Below are positions 10,718 through 22,250 of a DNA stretch of 64,000 bases, in pieces. This DNA is from Crocodylus rhombifer. Its lineage: Eukaryota; Chordata; Crocodylia; Crocodylidae. Made by a program: the position numbers and the translations under genes. Each line of letters opens with the position of its first letter. The stretch's first letter is position 1. The stretch lies in the NCBI GenBank assembly GCA_038503035.1, contig JAVSML010025170.1, positions 24,118 through 88,117 of the forward strand. The letters are read 5' to 3'. The notes beneath the pieces were generated by a model, which was not told the DNA's origin, did not search any database, and saw only the letters and a program-made list of their open reading frames with translations.

Positions 10718-11663
10718 TCTTTGCCTCCATTTTCCTGAGCAGGGACCAGATCAGCAGCTCCACCAGGCCCCCCTCAGGCCCTAGGGGAGGTGCACCTAGG
10801 CCAAGGGTCAGTGAGGATCTAGTCAGGGAACTTCTGGAGGGACTGGATGTATTTAAATCAGCTGGTCCATACGATCTCCACCCCAGAGTGCTGAGGGAAT
10901 TATCTGAGGTCATTGCGGGACCCCTGGCATGGCTTTACAAGCACTCATGGTGCTCTGGTGTGGTGTCAGAGGACTGGAAGAGGGCCAATGTGGTTCCCAT
11001 TTTCAAAAAAGGGAGGAAGGAGGACCCGGGAAACTATAGGCCAGTTAGTCTTACCTCATTCCTGGGCAAGCTTTTTGAGAATTATTCTGGCACATGTCCA
11101 CAGGGGCCAGCAGGGGACATTATGCTTAGGGGCAACCAACATGGGTTCATTAGAGGCAGGTCCTGTCAGATCAACCTGGTGGCCTTCTACGACCAGGTCA
11201 CCAAATCCTTAGATGCAGGGGTAGCAGTGAACATAGTCTTTCTGGACTTTCAGAAGGCCTTCGACACTGTCTCTCACCCCGTAATCATTAAAAAACTGGG
11301 GGACTGTGTTGTCGACACCTACATAGTCAAATGGGTTGCCAACTGGCTGGAGAGCTGCACCCAGAGGGTGGTAGTGGATGGGTCCTTCTCAACCTGGAAG
11401 GACGTGGGCAATGGGGTCCCGCAGGGCTCGGTCCTCGGGCCCGCACTGTTCAACATCTTCATCAGTGATTTGGATGAGGGGGTAAAAAGCACCCTGTTCA
11501 AATTTGCTGATGAGACTAATATGTGGGGGGACATGGGCACACTGGAAGGAAGGAATAGGCTGCAATTGGACCTAGACAGGTTACGGGGTGGGCGGATGAG
11601 AATAGGATGGGGTTCAACACTGACAAGTGCAAGGTGCTGCACCTGGGGAAGAGTCACTTTCTG
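10718..11663 (+). mobile_element. CR1 LINE, internal RT segment lacking both ends
   Basis: Homologous to 16527-17460 of the next CR1. It begins at the block FFASIFLSRDQ and runs through the RT domain to a CCTWGR-like segment near 11640. Both the 5' part (endonuclease) and the whole C-terminus plus 3' UTR are missing. Loss of a 3' end is not expected from target-primed insertion, so a later deletion or recombination is inferred. It directly abuts the RTE-like element on its left. Confidence 0.85.
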
Positions 11664-11676
11664 TTGTTCATCATGA
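10718..11676 (+). pseudogene. CR1 ORF2 remnant, reverse transcriptase domain
   Basis: A continuous plus-strand frame (open from 10576; the first about 45 codons are RTE-derived and unrelated). RT blocks are visible in order: EDWKRANVVPIFKKG at 10973-11017, YRPVSLT, GFIRGRSCQ, FLDFQKAFDT (first catalytic Asp), GVPQGSVLGP at 11416-11445, and a catalytic box that reads FADE rather than FADD near 11500-11515. Replacement of the second catalytic Asp by Glu should inactivate polymerisation. The frame ends at 11676 after leaving CR1 sequence. No endonuclease is present. Confidence 0.85.
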
Positions 11677-11854
11677 TAATTTTTGCATACCTTATGCTGA
11701 TCCATGTATATTCTCAACTGGAAATTCATGACAGGCCAATAGATGTACTCCTTGATTTTTCTCAGGACTGACTCTTTTCCTGAAATGTGTACTTATCATA
11801 ATATCAAATCTTAAATTTGTTCAGTGCCGTGCAAATCGTACAGTTGCATAGTTG

Positions 11855-11985
11855 TTAGGGGCTTGGGGGGGACCTTACAGATCATTTTGTCCAGCCTCCT
11901 TGCACTTGGGCAGGAAAGACTGCTGAGATCAGATGACCCCCGCAAGATGGGCGTCAAGACACTTTTTGAAAATCCTGCATGGCAC
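11855..11985 (-). mobile_element. CR1 3'-terminal fragment (antisense)
   Basis: Minus-strand CR1 tail region. GGGGGGGACCTTACAGATCATTT, then CCAGCCTCCTTGCACTTGGGCAGGAAAG, then ATGACCCCCGCAAGATGGGC follow the usual reversed order of 3' UTR and last ORF2 codons seen at 39120-39220 and 62000-62100. It is strongly 5'-truncated and diverged. Confidence 0.72.
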
Positions 11986-14900
11986 ACGCTGCTCGTTTTT
12001 CTCCCTTCCTTGGGCGTAAGTGAATATGTTTGCAAATGAACCATGAGGCAATAGAGAAAGAAGAAGTTTGTATATCAAGGGTTGTGGCTTTAACTAGGTA
12101 TTAAATTTGTGTGAGGAAGCTTTCACCCCTTTCATCACTGCTGATGGACAGTTAATTGCTGATCCTGTAGAGTGGGGCACAATTAATCTAGACAAAAGAC
12201 TTAAAAGATAAGCACCCAGGAACCAGAGGGGTCAGAAAAAAAGGATTTTGAAAGGGGAATATGCTTTTTTAGTCCTCTCTTCTTTAAGGTTGGGGAATAA
12301 GACAAGGAGGCAGCTGTGGAGGGGCCTTTGAAAGGGGAAGAGATTAAGAGGATGATTGAGTGCATGTATTTAGGTTAGCCTTGACTGGGTACCTGGCAGA
12401 AATTCTATATGATATGTTGCCTAACAGAGCTCATGGGAAATTCAAAACCTAAAGATACAACTGGAGAGAATGTTTCTAAAACTAAATTTTATTCCTAAAA
12501 CAATGGATAATGGAGATGCTGCAACTGCAGCTAGCATTCTGACCGTCTGGAAACAGACCAGGTTTCTAGGTCACCCTACCAACTCGTTTCTCTTACAACC
12601 TCCATTCCACCCACGAAGTTCCATGTAGGTTTGTACAAATTTCACATAGTCCCTAGCTGAGCCATTCAAAATAATTTCTTTTTCATATGTGGTAGTGTTG
12701 CAGTGAGGTTGTAGCCATGATGGTCCAGGAAGTATGTGAGAAACAAGGATTCTTGTAAGTGATATTTTTTTGTATCAACTGCAGGGTTGGGATTGATTTG
12801 TTCAAAATGGTCCTTCTGGTGTGAAAATCTATGAATACATGTATTCATTAAAATGGATCTTATAATTGAATATCACACCCTTTTGAACCAGGAAATATTC
12901 CTTTTCTCTCTTACCTCTAATTTATCTGATTGCTCTTCATAAACATTTTTCATAATGAGAGTATACGTCATCTATCACTCACTGTCTATGGTGGATTTTG
13001 GATCAAGGAACAGTTTTTTGGGTAACTGTAACATTTTGCCTATCTCTGCTGGAAGAAAGAGTTGCTAAGAGCAGCAATTTGTCTGCTTGGACAGTGACGA
13101 GGAAGGGTCTTCACAGGGCAGCACATTTTCCTACTTTGCCTAGATTACTATGGTTTCATGGACCAGATGTTTAGCTTCTGTGCATCGGATGTCACATCTG
13201 TTTCTGTGTTCCTTAGATGACAGCAAACACATTATTTCCTATCCTGTCTCTTAACCTTTGCCAGTCAGATGTAAGGGCAAATTTGTCACAGCTTAACTCA
13301 TTCCCATAGTAGATGGTCAGATCTGACTAGAAAAAGAATAGATTAAGAAAAAGAGTAAGAAATACTCAAATGGGAAAAGAAAAATTGGACTCTAGGCAGG
13401 GAAGTGCCTGTACAGTATCTTATATCCAAGTCTTCAGTCTTAGCAAGGGTTTTATAACATTCTTCTATGTGCAATCTGTGTCAAGCTATATGCTGAAAAT
13501 AATGGAGATTGGCAGAACACAGGGTAAGTGACAGAGGAAAATATCTAGTATCTGTCATAATTTAATTTAATGTCAGGTTGATGAGATTCAGTGAGTTTTG
13601 CATTTCATTCTGATATGAAAATCTTTAATTTCAAATGGAAGAAAGCTAGTCACTTGGGAACTCCATATCTGGCTGAAAGAAGCAAGTAGATGACAAGCCC
13701 TGAAACCTAACAGAGGAAATAATTTATGAAGTGGTAAGAACAAGTTATTCTATGCAGTCTTTACAGTCTCTAGTAAGATTAGTTTCATATTGATCTGTAT
13801 GTAGTATGTCCAGAGCCTATGTATCATTTCTGATAGCTAAGACTAACCAAGGGGGCTGGAAAGCAACGAATAGGTCAATTTCACTTTTTTGCAATGACAT
13901 CCTCATTTAGACTTTTACTGCCTGACTTCCTAGACTAGAAAGGCTGAATAATCCTCAGTTAATATATTTCATTTTATTTTTAGGGGAAGAGAATATGAAG
14001 TAATATATTTGGTTTGTGTAGTTAGATACATCGACCACATTCTGCTGTGCTTTCCAGATCTGAGTTGAAATAATTTTTGTAGCTGTTTAAATCTACTCTA
14101 TTTATTGAGAATGAGGGGACTAGAGGCCAAATGCACTACAGCTCTTCAGCTGAATTCAATTTGTAATTCTAGAATGAAGCCTAGGCTGTCACTTAAAAAG
14201 CTGGGAGTGAGGTTGAGAACTGAAAAGATAAGCCCTGTTACTCATTTCTGGGATTGAAATGTGAAGTCTAAACTTTTGCAAAGGTGCAGAACAGCATTTT
14301 GGGGTTTTCTGAATAGCCTGTTCTTCATAATGGGCTTTTAAAAATCCAATTTTGAGTTTTTTCAGATCTTGCCTTATTCAGCTTTTATCGAGCACTCTCA
14401 GCTTTACTACATAACAACCTATTGTGATCATCAGAAACTATGTGAACATCAAAGATCTGTGTTGTGGGAAAAGGTGGGGGGATGGGGTTTGGTTGGGGAG
14501 GGGTTGCTGAGGTGTTACCTTTTATTTTTCACCTGCAAAGTAAATGTTTACTTTTCATACAACTTTGTAGTATAGTGCTTATATATTCCCATAGCACAGA
14601 GTTTTAAAATAAAACCTACCTAAAGTCCTCTAGCCTCAGATTCTTGGCTGGTTCGAATTGTTGTCACTCCATGAAGGTCAATGAAGCTGTGACAGTTTGC
14701 CCCAGATGAGCATTTCCTTTTGTCCTACACAGTCCTCTGCCCTATGTTTCACCCATTGGCTGATGCTAGACATTGATATTATTATAATTATTATTATTTC
14801 AGTCCCTTTGGCAAAAAACAAACAAACAAAATGTTTAGCAAAGATACCTGTCCTGACCATCTTTAAAGCATCTTATAAAGCTTCTTGTGCCAATAATGTC

Positions 14901-15869
14901 TGTGGGGGCTATGCTGATTTATATCACATAAGGAAATTAGCTTCAGCAAGCAGAGCAATGTGAACTGTAAAGTCAGTGATATTTTTTTCACCATTATGAT
15001 ATGTTCCTTCTTTAAAAAGAGCTCCTCTAGTGCTGAGCTGGCGTCTCTATGTGTGCTTAGACAAACCACCCACATTCTGCACATTAAGTTCAAGTAATGC
15101 TGTATAACAGAACTGCTTTTATCATGCACCTTTCAAACCACCTCACCTTTACTCAGCCCACAAGTTATAGTCTGCCAAAACAGCCGTATTCCAAGCCTCT
15201 AGAAAAGCTGCACTTTTAAAACCACAGAAGTGCAGTTTCCTCGTCTGTCTGCACTGACGGAAATCAATGCTCAGTCCTATGCTGGTGACAGCTTTACAAG
15301 ATACAATATCTTATAAGCCATTATGGCTAGGAGATAACAAAGGACAACCATTCCCTGTTCACTTCCAAAAGGAAAAAGCATGTATTTCTAGCCCTGACAG
15401 ACTGTAAGATATTAGACTTTATAGCTTTGTGTTTTACAACAAAGCTATTATGGATAGTTTGCTGAGGTTTGTCATTTGCAGCTATGTAAGATAATGAGCC
15501 ATATGAATGTCTGCTTGGTTTGCTCAAATGGGTCTTTCAAGGTGGGAAATTAGAAGTAATGGGCCATCAAAGTCCAGTAAGGGAAGCAGCCAGACACAAA
15601 TGTGCCTTCAGCTCCTAGTTGCCCCAGGAAGATGCTTTATTGCTGGCCAGAGAAGCTGCTTCCAAATAAATCTAGGAGGGTCCCTAAATATTCACAGAAT
15701 AAAAATATTAAAGGACTGATGAGCCAAGGTGGGGATAGGGTTCCCTTAGCCTTACACTGTCCAAATTCAGTTTATAAAATAAATACCCACCAGTCTCTGA
15801 TAAATGCATAACTAAATGCACAGCTTTACCAGCTGTTGTGATGGATATGAAAGAGGAGAGGAAAAGATT
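11986..15869. other. 3.9 kb of AT-rich sequence without recognised features
   Basis: No protein domain, RNA gene or transposon terminus is recognised. A short ATT-repeat tract lies at 14778-14800 and an AAACAAACAAACAAA tract at 14817-14831. Frames are short and motif-free. This is one of the longest stretches of the window that could be unique host DNA. Confidence 0.4.
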
Positions 15870-15960
15870 TTTATGAGTGATATCTTTATTGAACCAACCT
15901 TGTTGTTGGGATAGATTTAGACAAGCTTTCAAATACAGGGCATTCTTCTCCAGGCAATGT
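15870..15960. repeat. Dispersed repeat with a CTTTATTGGACCAAC-type core
   Basis: TGATATCTTTATTGAACCAAC, then AGACAAGCTTTCAAATACAGGG, then ATTCTTCTCCAGG match in order and spacing the copy at 33175-33250 (TACCTTTTATTGGACCAAC, AGCTTTCAGGCTACA, TTCTTCTTTTGGG). It is a recurring, old family, not named here. Confidence 0.6.
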
Positions 15961-15984
15961 GCACTCAAAACCTTATCTAGAAGC

Positions 15985-18197
15985 CATTGCCTGCTGGAAT
16001 TCACCATCCAGCGCAAGGTGGCAAAGGCCTGCAGTAAGGTAGCAGCCCTAGATTTCAGGAGGGCAAACTTCAATGAGCTAAGGAGGATAGTTGGGAAAGC
16101 GCTGAGGTCGCAGGGGGAGGGGAGCCAGGTGTCCAAGGAGAGTGGTCGCTCCTTAAGGAGACGATCCTCCAAGCCCAAATGAAGGTAATCTCAATGAGGA
16201 TCAAAGGGAGCAGGAGAGCACACAAGCCTCCATGGCTCACCAAAAGCATCCGGGAATGTCTCCTTGCTTAAAGGGAGGCGTACACCCAATGGAAAGAAGG
16301 GGTCATTACCAGGGATGACTGTACTGCAGTCACTCGGAGATGTAGGGGGGCAGTCAGGAAGGCCAAAGCAGAGATGGAATTGGGACTAGCTTCTCAGATT
16401 AAGGACAATAAAAAGTCCTTTTTTAAATACATAGGGGGTAGAAAGAAGGTCCCAGGTAATGTGGAGCCCCTGCAGGACGCATTGGGAAATTGGTCCTCAC
16501 ACCAGATGATAAAGCTAACTTGTTTAATGACTTCTTTGCCTCCGTCTTCCTAAGTAGGGACCAGAACAGCCACCTCCCTGCTGAGCCCCCCTCAGGCCCC
16601 AGGAGAGGCACACCTGGGCCAAGGGTTAGTGAGGAACTAGTTAGGGACTGGACATATTCAAGTCAGCCGGTCCAGACGATCTCCACCCTAGAGTTCTAAA
16701 GGAATTAGCTGAGGTCATTGCAGGACCCCTGGCACGGCTTTACAAGCATTCATGGTGCTCTGGTGTGGTGCCGGAGGACTGGAAGAGGGCCAACGTGGTT
16801 CCCATCTTCAAAAAAGGGAAGAAGGAGGACCTGGGAAACTATAGGCCAGTTAGTCTTACCTCAATCCTAGGCAAGCTGTTTGAGAAAATTATTCTGGCAC
16901 ACATCCATGAGGGGCCAGGTGGGGACTGCATGCTTAGGGGCAACCAACATGGGTTCATCAGTGGCAGGTCCTGTCAGACCAACCTGGTGGCCTTTTACGA
17001 TCAGATCACCAGATCATTAGATGTGGGGGTAGCAGTGGATATAGTTTTCCTGGACTCCCGGAAGGCTTTCGACACTGTCTCTCACCCTGTGCTCATTAAG
17101 AAACTGGGGGACTGTCGTGTCGACACCCACACAGTCAAATGGGTCACCAACTGGCTGGAGGGCCGCACCCAGAGGGTGGTAGTGCATGGGTCCTTCTCAA
17201 CCTGGAAGGACGTGGTCAGTGGGGTTCCGCAGGGCTCGGTCCTCGGGCCCGCACTGTTCAACATCTTCTTCAGTGATTTGGATGAGGGGGTAAAAAGCAC
17301 CCTGTTCAAATTTGCTGATGACACTAATATGTGGGGCGATGTGGGCACACTAGAAGGAAGCAATGGGCTACAATTGGACCTAGACAGGTTACAAGGGTGG
17401 GTGGATGAGAATAGGATGGGATTCAACACAGACAAGTGCAAAGTGATGCACGTGGGAAGGAACAACCGGCACCATACCTACAGGTTGGGGAACTCCCGTC
17501 GTGTCAGCACGGAGGCGGAGAAGGATCTTGGAGTCATCATTGACTCCAAGATGAACATGGGTTGGCAGTGTGGGGAGGCGGTCAGGAAGGCCAACCGCAC
17601 CTTGTCATGCATCCACAGATGCATCTCAAGCAGGTCCAAGGAGGTGATCCTCCCGCTCTATGCGGCACTGGTCAGGCCGCAGCTGGAGTACTGTGTCCAG
17701 TTCTGGGCACCGCACTTCAAGAGGGATGTGGACAACATGGAGAGGGTCCAGAGGAGGACCACTCGCATGATCAGGGGGCAGCAGGGCAGGCCCTGTGAGG
17801 AGAAGCTACAGGACCTGAACCTGTTCAGCCTCCACAAGAGAAGGCTGAGGGATCTTGTGGCCTGTTATAAACTAGTTAGGGGGGATCAGCAAGCACTGGG
17901 GGAGTCCCTGTTCCCCTGAGCACTGCCAGGGGTGACCAGAAATAATGGTCACAATCTGGCTGAGGGTAGGTTTAGGCTAGATATTAGGAGGCGCTACTTC
18001 ACGGTCAGGGCGGCCAGGATCTGGAACCAACTTCCAAGAGAAGTGGTGCAGGCTCCTACCCTGGGGGTTTTTAAGAGAAGGTTAGATGAACATCTTGCTG
18101 GGGTCGTTTGACCCCAGTACTTTTTCCTGCCATGGCAGGAGGTCGGACTAGATGATCTACTCAGGTTCCTTCTGACCCTAGAAACTATGAAACTATC
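15985..18197 (+). mobile_element. CR1 LINE, 5'-truncated, with 3' tail
   Basis: It starts in the region between endonuclease and RT (GGAATTCACCATCCAGCGCA) and runs through the RT and C-terminus. The 3' UTR has GGCAGGAGGTCGGACTAGA and GATGATCTA, and the element ends in an (ACTATGAA)-type tail at about 18180-18197. The 5' third up to 16520 is frameshifted. It belongs to the same subfamily as 10718-11663 and the antisense tail at 61979-62273, sharing the LFPxALPG and RRRYFTVRAAR segments. It is inactive. Confidence 0.92.
16765..17919 (+). pseudogene. CR1 ORF2, RT domain and partial C-terminus
   Basis: A 384-codon open stretch. Visible blocks are VPEDWKRANVVPIFKKG, NYRPVSLTSILGK, NQHGFISGRSCQTN, FLDSRKAFDTVSH (first catalytic Asp kept), GVPQGSVLGPALFNIF, and KFADDTNMWGD with both Asp of the FADD box intact. 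The C-terminal half has HRCISSRSKEVILPLYAALVR and [11 protein letters not shown]. The frame stops at TGA (17917-17919) just before ALPGVTRNNGH. Related copies have an Arg codon there, so a CGA to TGA CpG-decay mutation is likely. The remaining C-terminus is readable in the same frame to about 18110. The endonuclease is absent. Confidence 0.9.
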
Positions 18198-18589
18198 TAA
18201 ACAATATCACCAGCTGTTTTCACTTTCTGGGTGATTAAGGCCATAGGATTTCATCCAATAATTTCTGCATCAATCCCATGATTTATGTTTGAGATATGAC
18301 AAGTATTTTAAAGATACATAGGTTTGACTTAGAGTCTTCAGGTGATAGAGAAGCCATCAAAATTGTTGCAGTGGTTGATTGCACTCATTCTTAAAAAAAA
18401 GGTACAACAAATTTGACTGTATTTTCCAACATCTATTTCTTGTTCTGCAGTTTTCTGGTTCAGTAAAGTCCCATCTACTAACTGTGGGCACCTGTGCTAT
18501 GATCAGGCCACCTTTTATTTTACCAGCATAAGGTAGATTGGTTTTCTTAAGTTTCTTAATATAAGGGAAGCTTTTTGGAGCTCAAATCA
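18198..18589. other. No gene recognised
   Basis: AT-rich sequence following the CR1 tail. No coding motif or transposon end is seen. Confidence 0.35.
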
Positions 18590-18790
18590 TTCTTGTAGCT
18601 CCTCCTTGGACCCTTTCCAATTTTACAATATCTTTTTGTACTGTGGACATCTGGACTGAAAGCACTATTCCACTAGTGGCCTCATTTGTGCTGCACGTAG
18701 AGGTAAAACCAGCTTCCTATTTTCCATTTTTTTATTAGACAGCTAAGGCATTTTCCTCAGTAAAGGAAATCCTTTGCCAACTATTATATT
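18590..18790 (-). mobile_element. Old CR1/L3-like fragment (antisense), tentative
   Basis: On the minus strand the words read from CTTGTAGCTCCTCCTTGGACCC and TTTCCAATTTTACAATATC through CTGGACTGAAAGCACTATTCCA and TAGTGGCCTCA follow the order of the C-terminal ORF2 segment seen at 53390-53480 in the antisense CR1 there (ACTCTC..TCC..CCACAATCC..ACTGAACACAGTACTCCA). It is heavily diverged with no frame left. The alternative is chance similarity in a C/T-rich tract. Confidence 0.45.
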
Positions 18791-19171
18791 CTCAATCTCA
18801 ATCTCAGTCATGTTGTCAGTGGAACAGTTAAACAAAGATCTTAAGATTTTTTTGTTATAATGCAAAAGAGAATGTATTTTTTTCCTTTCTCATCAAATTG
18901 AAAAATAACTGAACCACTCTGTACAGATTTTTAAAAATAATTAATCTTTGGGTTATAAAGTAGGCTTGGATGATTTTACCCAAAAAAGTTAAACTAGCAG
19001 AAGTTATAGTGGCTACAAAAGAAACATACCAGGAACCTTAGTTATATTTGTTGCTAATAATCCACATGCAATCGTCTTTAAATTTAAAAACAAAAAGACA
19101 AAAATAAATACACTCAAATGGAAACTACCATGCATCCACATATTTCACTGGACTTCAGATTTCCACCCACA
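18791..19171. other. No gene recognised
   Basis: AT-rich sequence without recognised features before a possible DNA transposon end. Confidence 0.35.
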
Positions 19172-19250
19172 AGGCTAAGGACAGAAGTTACACATAAACA
19201 GGTTTAAGTAATCACAAACTGGTTTTGACTCGTAACAGAACAGAAGTTCA

Positions 19251-20831
19251 GTGCACATGAAAAGCAAGGGCAATGTTGGACCCCTGCTAAACCAGATGGG
19301 GCAACTGACAACTGACGCCCAGGAAAAAGACAACCTATTAAATAGGTACTTTACGTCAGTCTTTCATCAGTCCCATGGGACGCCCATGCCTGCTATGGGA
19401 CAGGGAGATCCGGGTGATGGGGATCCCCTACCCTCCATCAATGCTGACCTCATGAAGGAACACCTTGAGAAGCTGGATACCTTCAAGTCAGCCGGCCCTG
19501 ACAATCTGCACCCCAGGGTACTCAAGGAGCTGGCAAGCGTCATAGCCCAGCCCCTGGCACGGATCTTTGAAAACTCCTGGCACTCCGGTGTAGTGCCAGA
19601 AGACTGGAAGAAGGCCAATGTGGTGCCGATCTTCAAGAAAGGGAGGAGAGTGGATCCGGCTAACTACAGGCCCATTAGCCTGACTTCTATTCTGGGGAAG
19701 ATCCTAGAAAAGTTTATTAAGAAGGCCATCCTTGAGGGACTGGCCCAGGCTAACATCCTAAGGGATAGCCAGCACGGGTTTGTTGCGGGTAGGTCTTGTT
19801 TGACCGATCTCATTTCCTTCTATGACCAGGTGACCTATCACCTGGACAAGGGAGAAGAGATTGATGTCATATATCTTGACTTCAAAAAAGCTTTTGATCT
19901 GGTATCCCATGATCACCTCTTGGCCAAACTGGCCAGTTGTGGCCTTGGCTCCACCACGATCCGCTGGCTGGGAAACTGGCTCCGTGGTCAGAACCAGAGG
20001 GTTGTAATCGATGGCAGTCACTCACCGTGGTGCCCTGTGACCAGTGGGGTCCCTCAAGGCTCTGTCCTGGGACCCATATTGTTCAACATCTTCATTGATG
20101 ATGTGGACATTGGAGTCAGGAGTGGACTGGCCAAGTCGCCGATGACACCAAACTTTGGGGCAAAGCATCCACACCAGGAGATAGGCGGGTGGATCCAGAC
20201 TGAGCTGGACAAGCTCAGCAAATGGGCAGATGAGAACCTTATGGTGTTTAACACTGAAAAATGCAAGTTTCTCCACCTTGGGAGGAAACACCTGCAGCTT
20301 CCTTATAGGCTCGGCAGTGCTACATTGGATAGCACTACAGAAGAAAGAGACTTGGGGGTCATCATTGACCACAAGATGAACATGAGCCTGCAATGTGATG
20401 CTGTGGCTAGTAAAGTGACCAAAACGCTGGCTTGCATCCATAGATGCTTCTCAAGCAAATCCCGGCACGTCATTCTCCCCTTGTACTCGGCCTTGGTGAG
20501 GCCACAGCTGGAGTACTGTGTCCAGTTTTGGGCTCCACAATTCAAAAAGGATGTGGAGAAGCTTGAGAGAGTCCAAAGGAGAGCCACGCGCATGATCAGA
20601 GGTCAGGAAAACAGATCTTACGATGAGAGGCTGAGAGCCATGGGACTCTTTAACCTGGAAAAGCGCAGGCTCAGGGGTGATCTGATGGCCTCCTATAAGT
20701 TTATCAAGGGTGACCACCAGGATCTGATCAGGTTCACCAGAGTGCCTCAAGGGATGACGAGGTCTAACGGTCACAAACTCCTGCAAGACCGTTTCAGGCT
20801 GGACATAAGGAAGAATTTCTTTACTGTCTGA
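19251..20831 (+). pseudogene. CR1 ORF2, RT domain with a scrambled catalytic box
   Basis: A 526-codon open frame. It keeps PEDWKKANVVPIFKKG, YRPISLTSILGK, QHGFVAGRSCLTD, VIYLDFKKAFDLVSH (first catalytic Asp) and GVPQGSVLGPILFNIF. Between about 20135 and 20195 the protein reads SPMTPNFGAKHPHQEIGG where the sister copy at 39904-40884 reads a normal FADDTKLWG segment. A one-base loss (GCCAAGTCGCCG) followed by a one-base gain (GCGGGTGGATCC) shifts the frame and then restores it. The RT active site is therefore gone although the frame stays open. The final stop at 20829-20831 is TGA where the sister has CGA, and the C-terminus continues in frame to about 20932. Confidence 0.93.
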
Positions 20832-21023
20832 GCCCCCAAGGTCTGGAACAGTCTGCCAGCGGAGGTGGTTCAAGCACCTACATTGAACACCTTCAAGAGT
20901 AAATTGGATGCTTATCTTGCTGGGATCCTATGACCCCAGCTGACTTCCTGCCCTTTGGGCAGGGGGCTGGACTCGATGATCTCCCGAGGTCCCTTCCAGC
21001 CCTAATGTCTATGAAATCTATGA
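19259..21023 (+). mobile_element. CR1 LINE, 5'-truncated, with (TCTATGAAA)n tail
   Basis: It begins at AAAAGCAAGGGCAATGTTGG, just upstream of the RT domain, and ends after a 3' UTR (CCCTTTGGGCAGGGGGCTGGA, GATGATCTCCCGAGGTCCC) with two tail units TCTATGAAA at 21007-21023. It is the closest relative in the window of the antisense CR1 at 39091-42135. Divergence by eye is low, so the pair are fairly young copies of one subfamily. Confidence 0.93.
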
Positions 21024-21150
21024 AACCCAGTTTCAAAAGGGCTGAAACTGCTTTAAGATAAACCTGGTTGAATGTAGTACTAAACTTAACTGATCAACTG
21101 GGTCAAACCAGTTTATGGAACTTTTGTCACAGATCCTTTCATGGTTTAAG

Positions 21151-22250
21151 TTAAATCAGAGTCCCCCAGCATCCCAGCATACTTTTCAGCCCTGGACTGG
21201 GCTGGGTTGGGCTGTCTGCTCCAGAGCAGGGCTGGCCCTACCCCTCTGCTCTCTAGCTGAAGCAAGGGTAGGGGCATAGCCAGATGCTGGCCAGCATGGC
21301 CTCCTAAGGCAAAGGGGCAGGGAGGGGGGTTATTTACTCCCCCTCCCCTTTCCCCCCTGGGGACTGCAGATGGTGCAGCCTCTTTTAGAGTTGTCCTCCT
21401 CCCCCTCACCGCTCCAGTGGCAGGGGTGGGGGCATGGCCAGATGCCAGTGATCACAGCCCTGCCATCCACCTACCTCATCTGGGGCTGAGGTTGGGGCTG
21501 GGGTTGGGGTGGTGGAGATGAGCCAGCCAGTCTGCTGGCACTGCTGAGGGTAGGTGTGGAAGGGCTGGCCCAGGTCCAGCTGGGCCACTCTGTGGGGCAG
21601 GGCCCTTCCCGGCTGGCTGTGGCTCCAGGACAGCTTAGCCCAGCCTGTGCATGGGGAGCTGGGAGCAAGCCTTTCACACAGCTCCCATGGCCCCAGCAAG
21701 TCACAGCTGGCTAGAAAGGGCCCTGCCCCCATAGCTCAGGCCAGCTCCTCCGTGTTTACTCTCAGCAGTGCCCGTGGGCTGTCCTCGCTCAGCTCAGCAG
21801 CCCCAGCCCCAGCCCCAGCCCCAGCCATGCCCACTGGTTCTGGCCATGCCCCCCCCCCACACAAGTGACCACAAGGGCAGAAAGCCAGGCAGACTCCAGC
21901 TGGGGTCTCCAAACCAGTGGGTGAGAGGGGAAACAGGGAAGTTTAATCCCCCTGCCTGCCCCCCCTGTTCCCTGAGGTGCTGCCCTGGCTGGTGCCTAGC
22001 TCTGCCACCCTGCCACCCCTTGGGGACAAGCCTGGAGAGGGCTGCTTCCCCCTCCCTTTCCAGGAACACCCTGATTGGGGTCCCTGCAGGTTAGGGTGGG
22101 GGTTAAAACCCCTCCCCAATCATACTCAGCACCTGGCCAGACCCTTCCCCTGCTTCCCCCCCAATTGCAGTCAACTTCCCTCCAGCCTTGTGACTGCTGA
22201 GCAAGGGAAGGGAGGGCTCCCTCTAGTGTCTCCTATCTTTTAGTCTGAGC
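21151..22250. other. GC-rich block with C/G simple repeats
   Basis: Unusually GC-rich compared with its flanks. It contains an imperfect CCCCAG/CCAGCC tract at about 21800-21826, a GGGGTTGGGG-like tract at 21485-21510, and a poly-C run at 21850-21859. Frames on both strands are proline- or glycine-rich and motif-free. It could be the interior of the DNA transposon suspected on the left, but this is not shown. Confidence 0.35.

Larger units (their letters stand above)
19172..21150. mobile_element. Possible DNA transposon remnant flanking the CR1 at 19259-21023
   Basis: The left flank (AGGACAGAAGTTACACATAA, ACAGGTTTAAGTAATCACAA, ACTGGTTTTGACTCGTAACA) and right flank (TTTCAAAAGGGCTGAAACTG, AAGATAAACCTGGTTGAATG, GGTCAAACCAGTTTATGGAA) are rich in the same AACCNGTTTAA / AAACTGGTTT words in both orientations. 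This suggests one older element whose subterminal repeats were split by the CR1 insertion. No matching right terminus or transposase was found, so the extent is uncertain. Confidence 0.4.
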
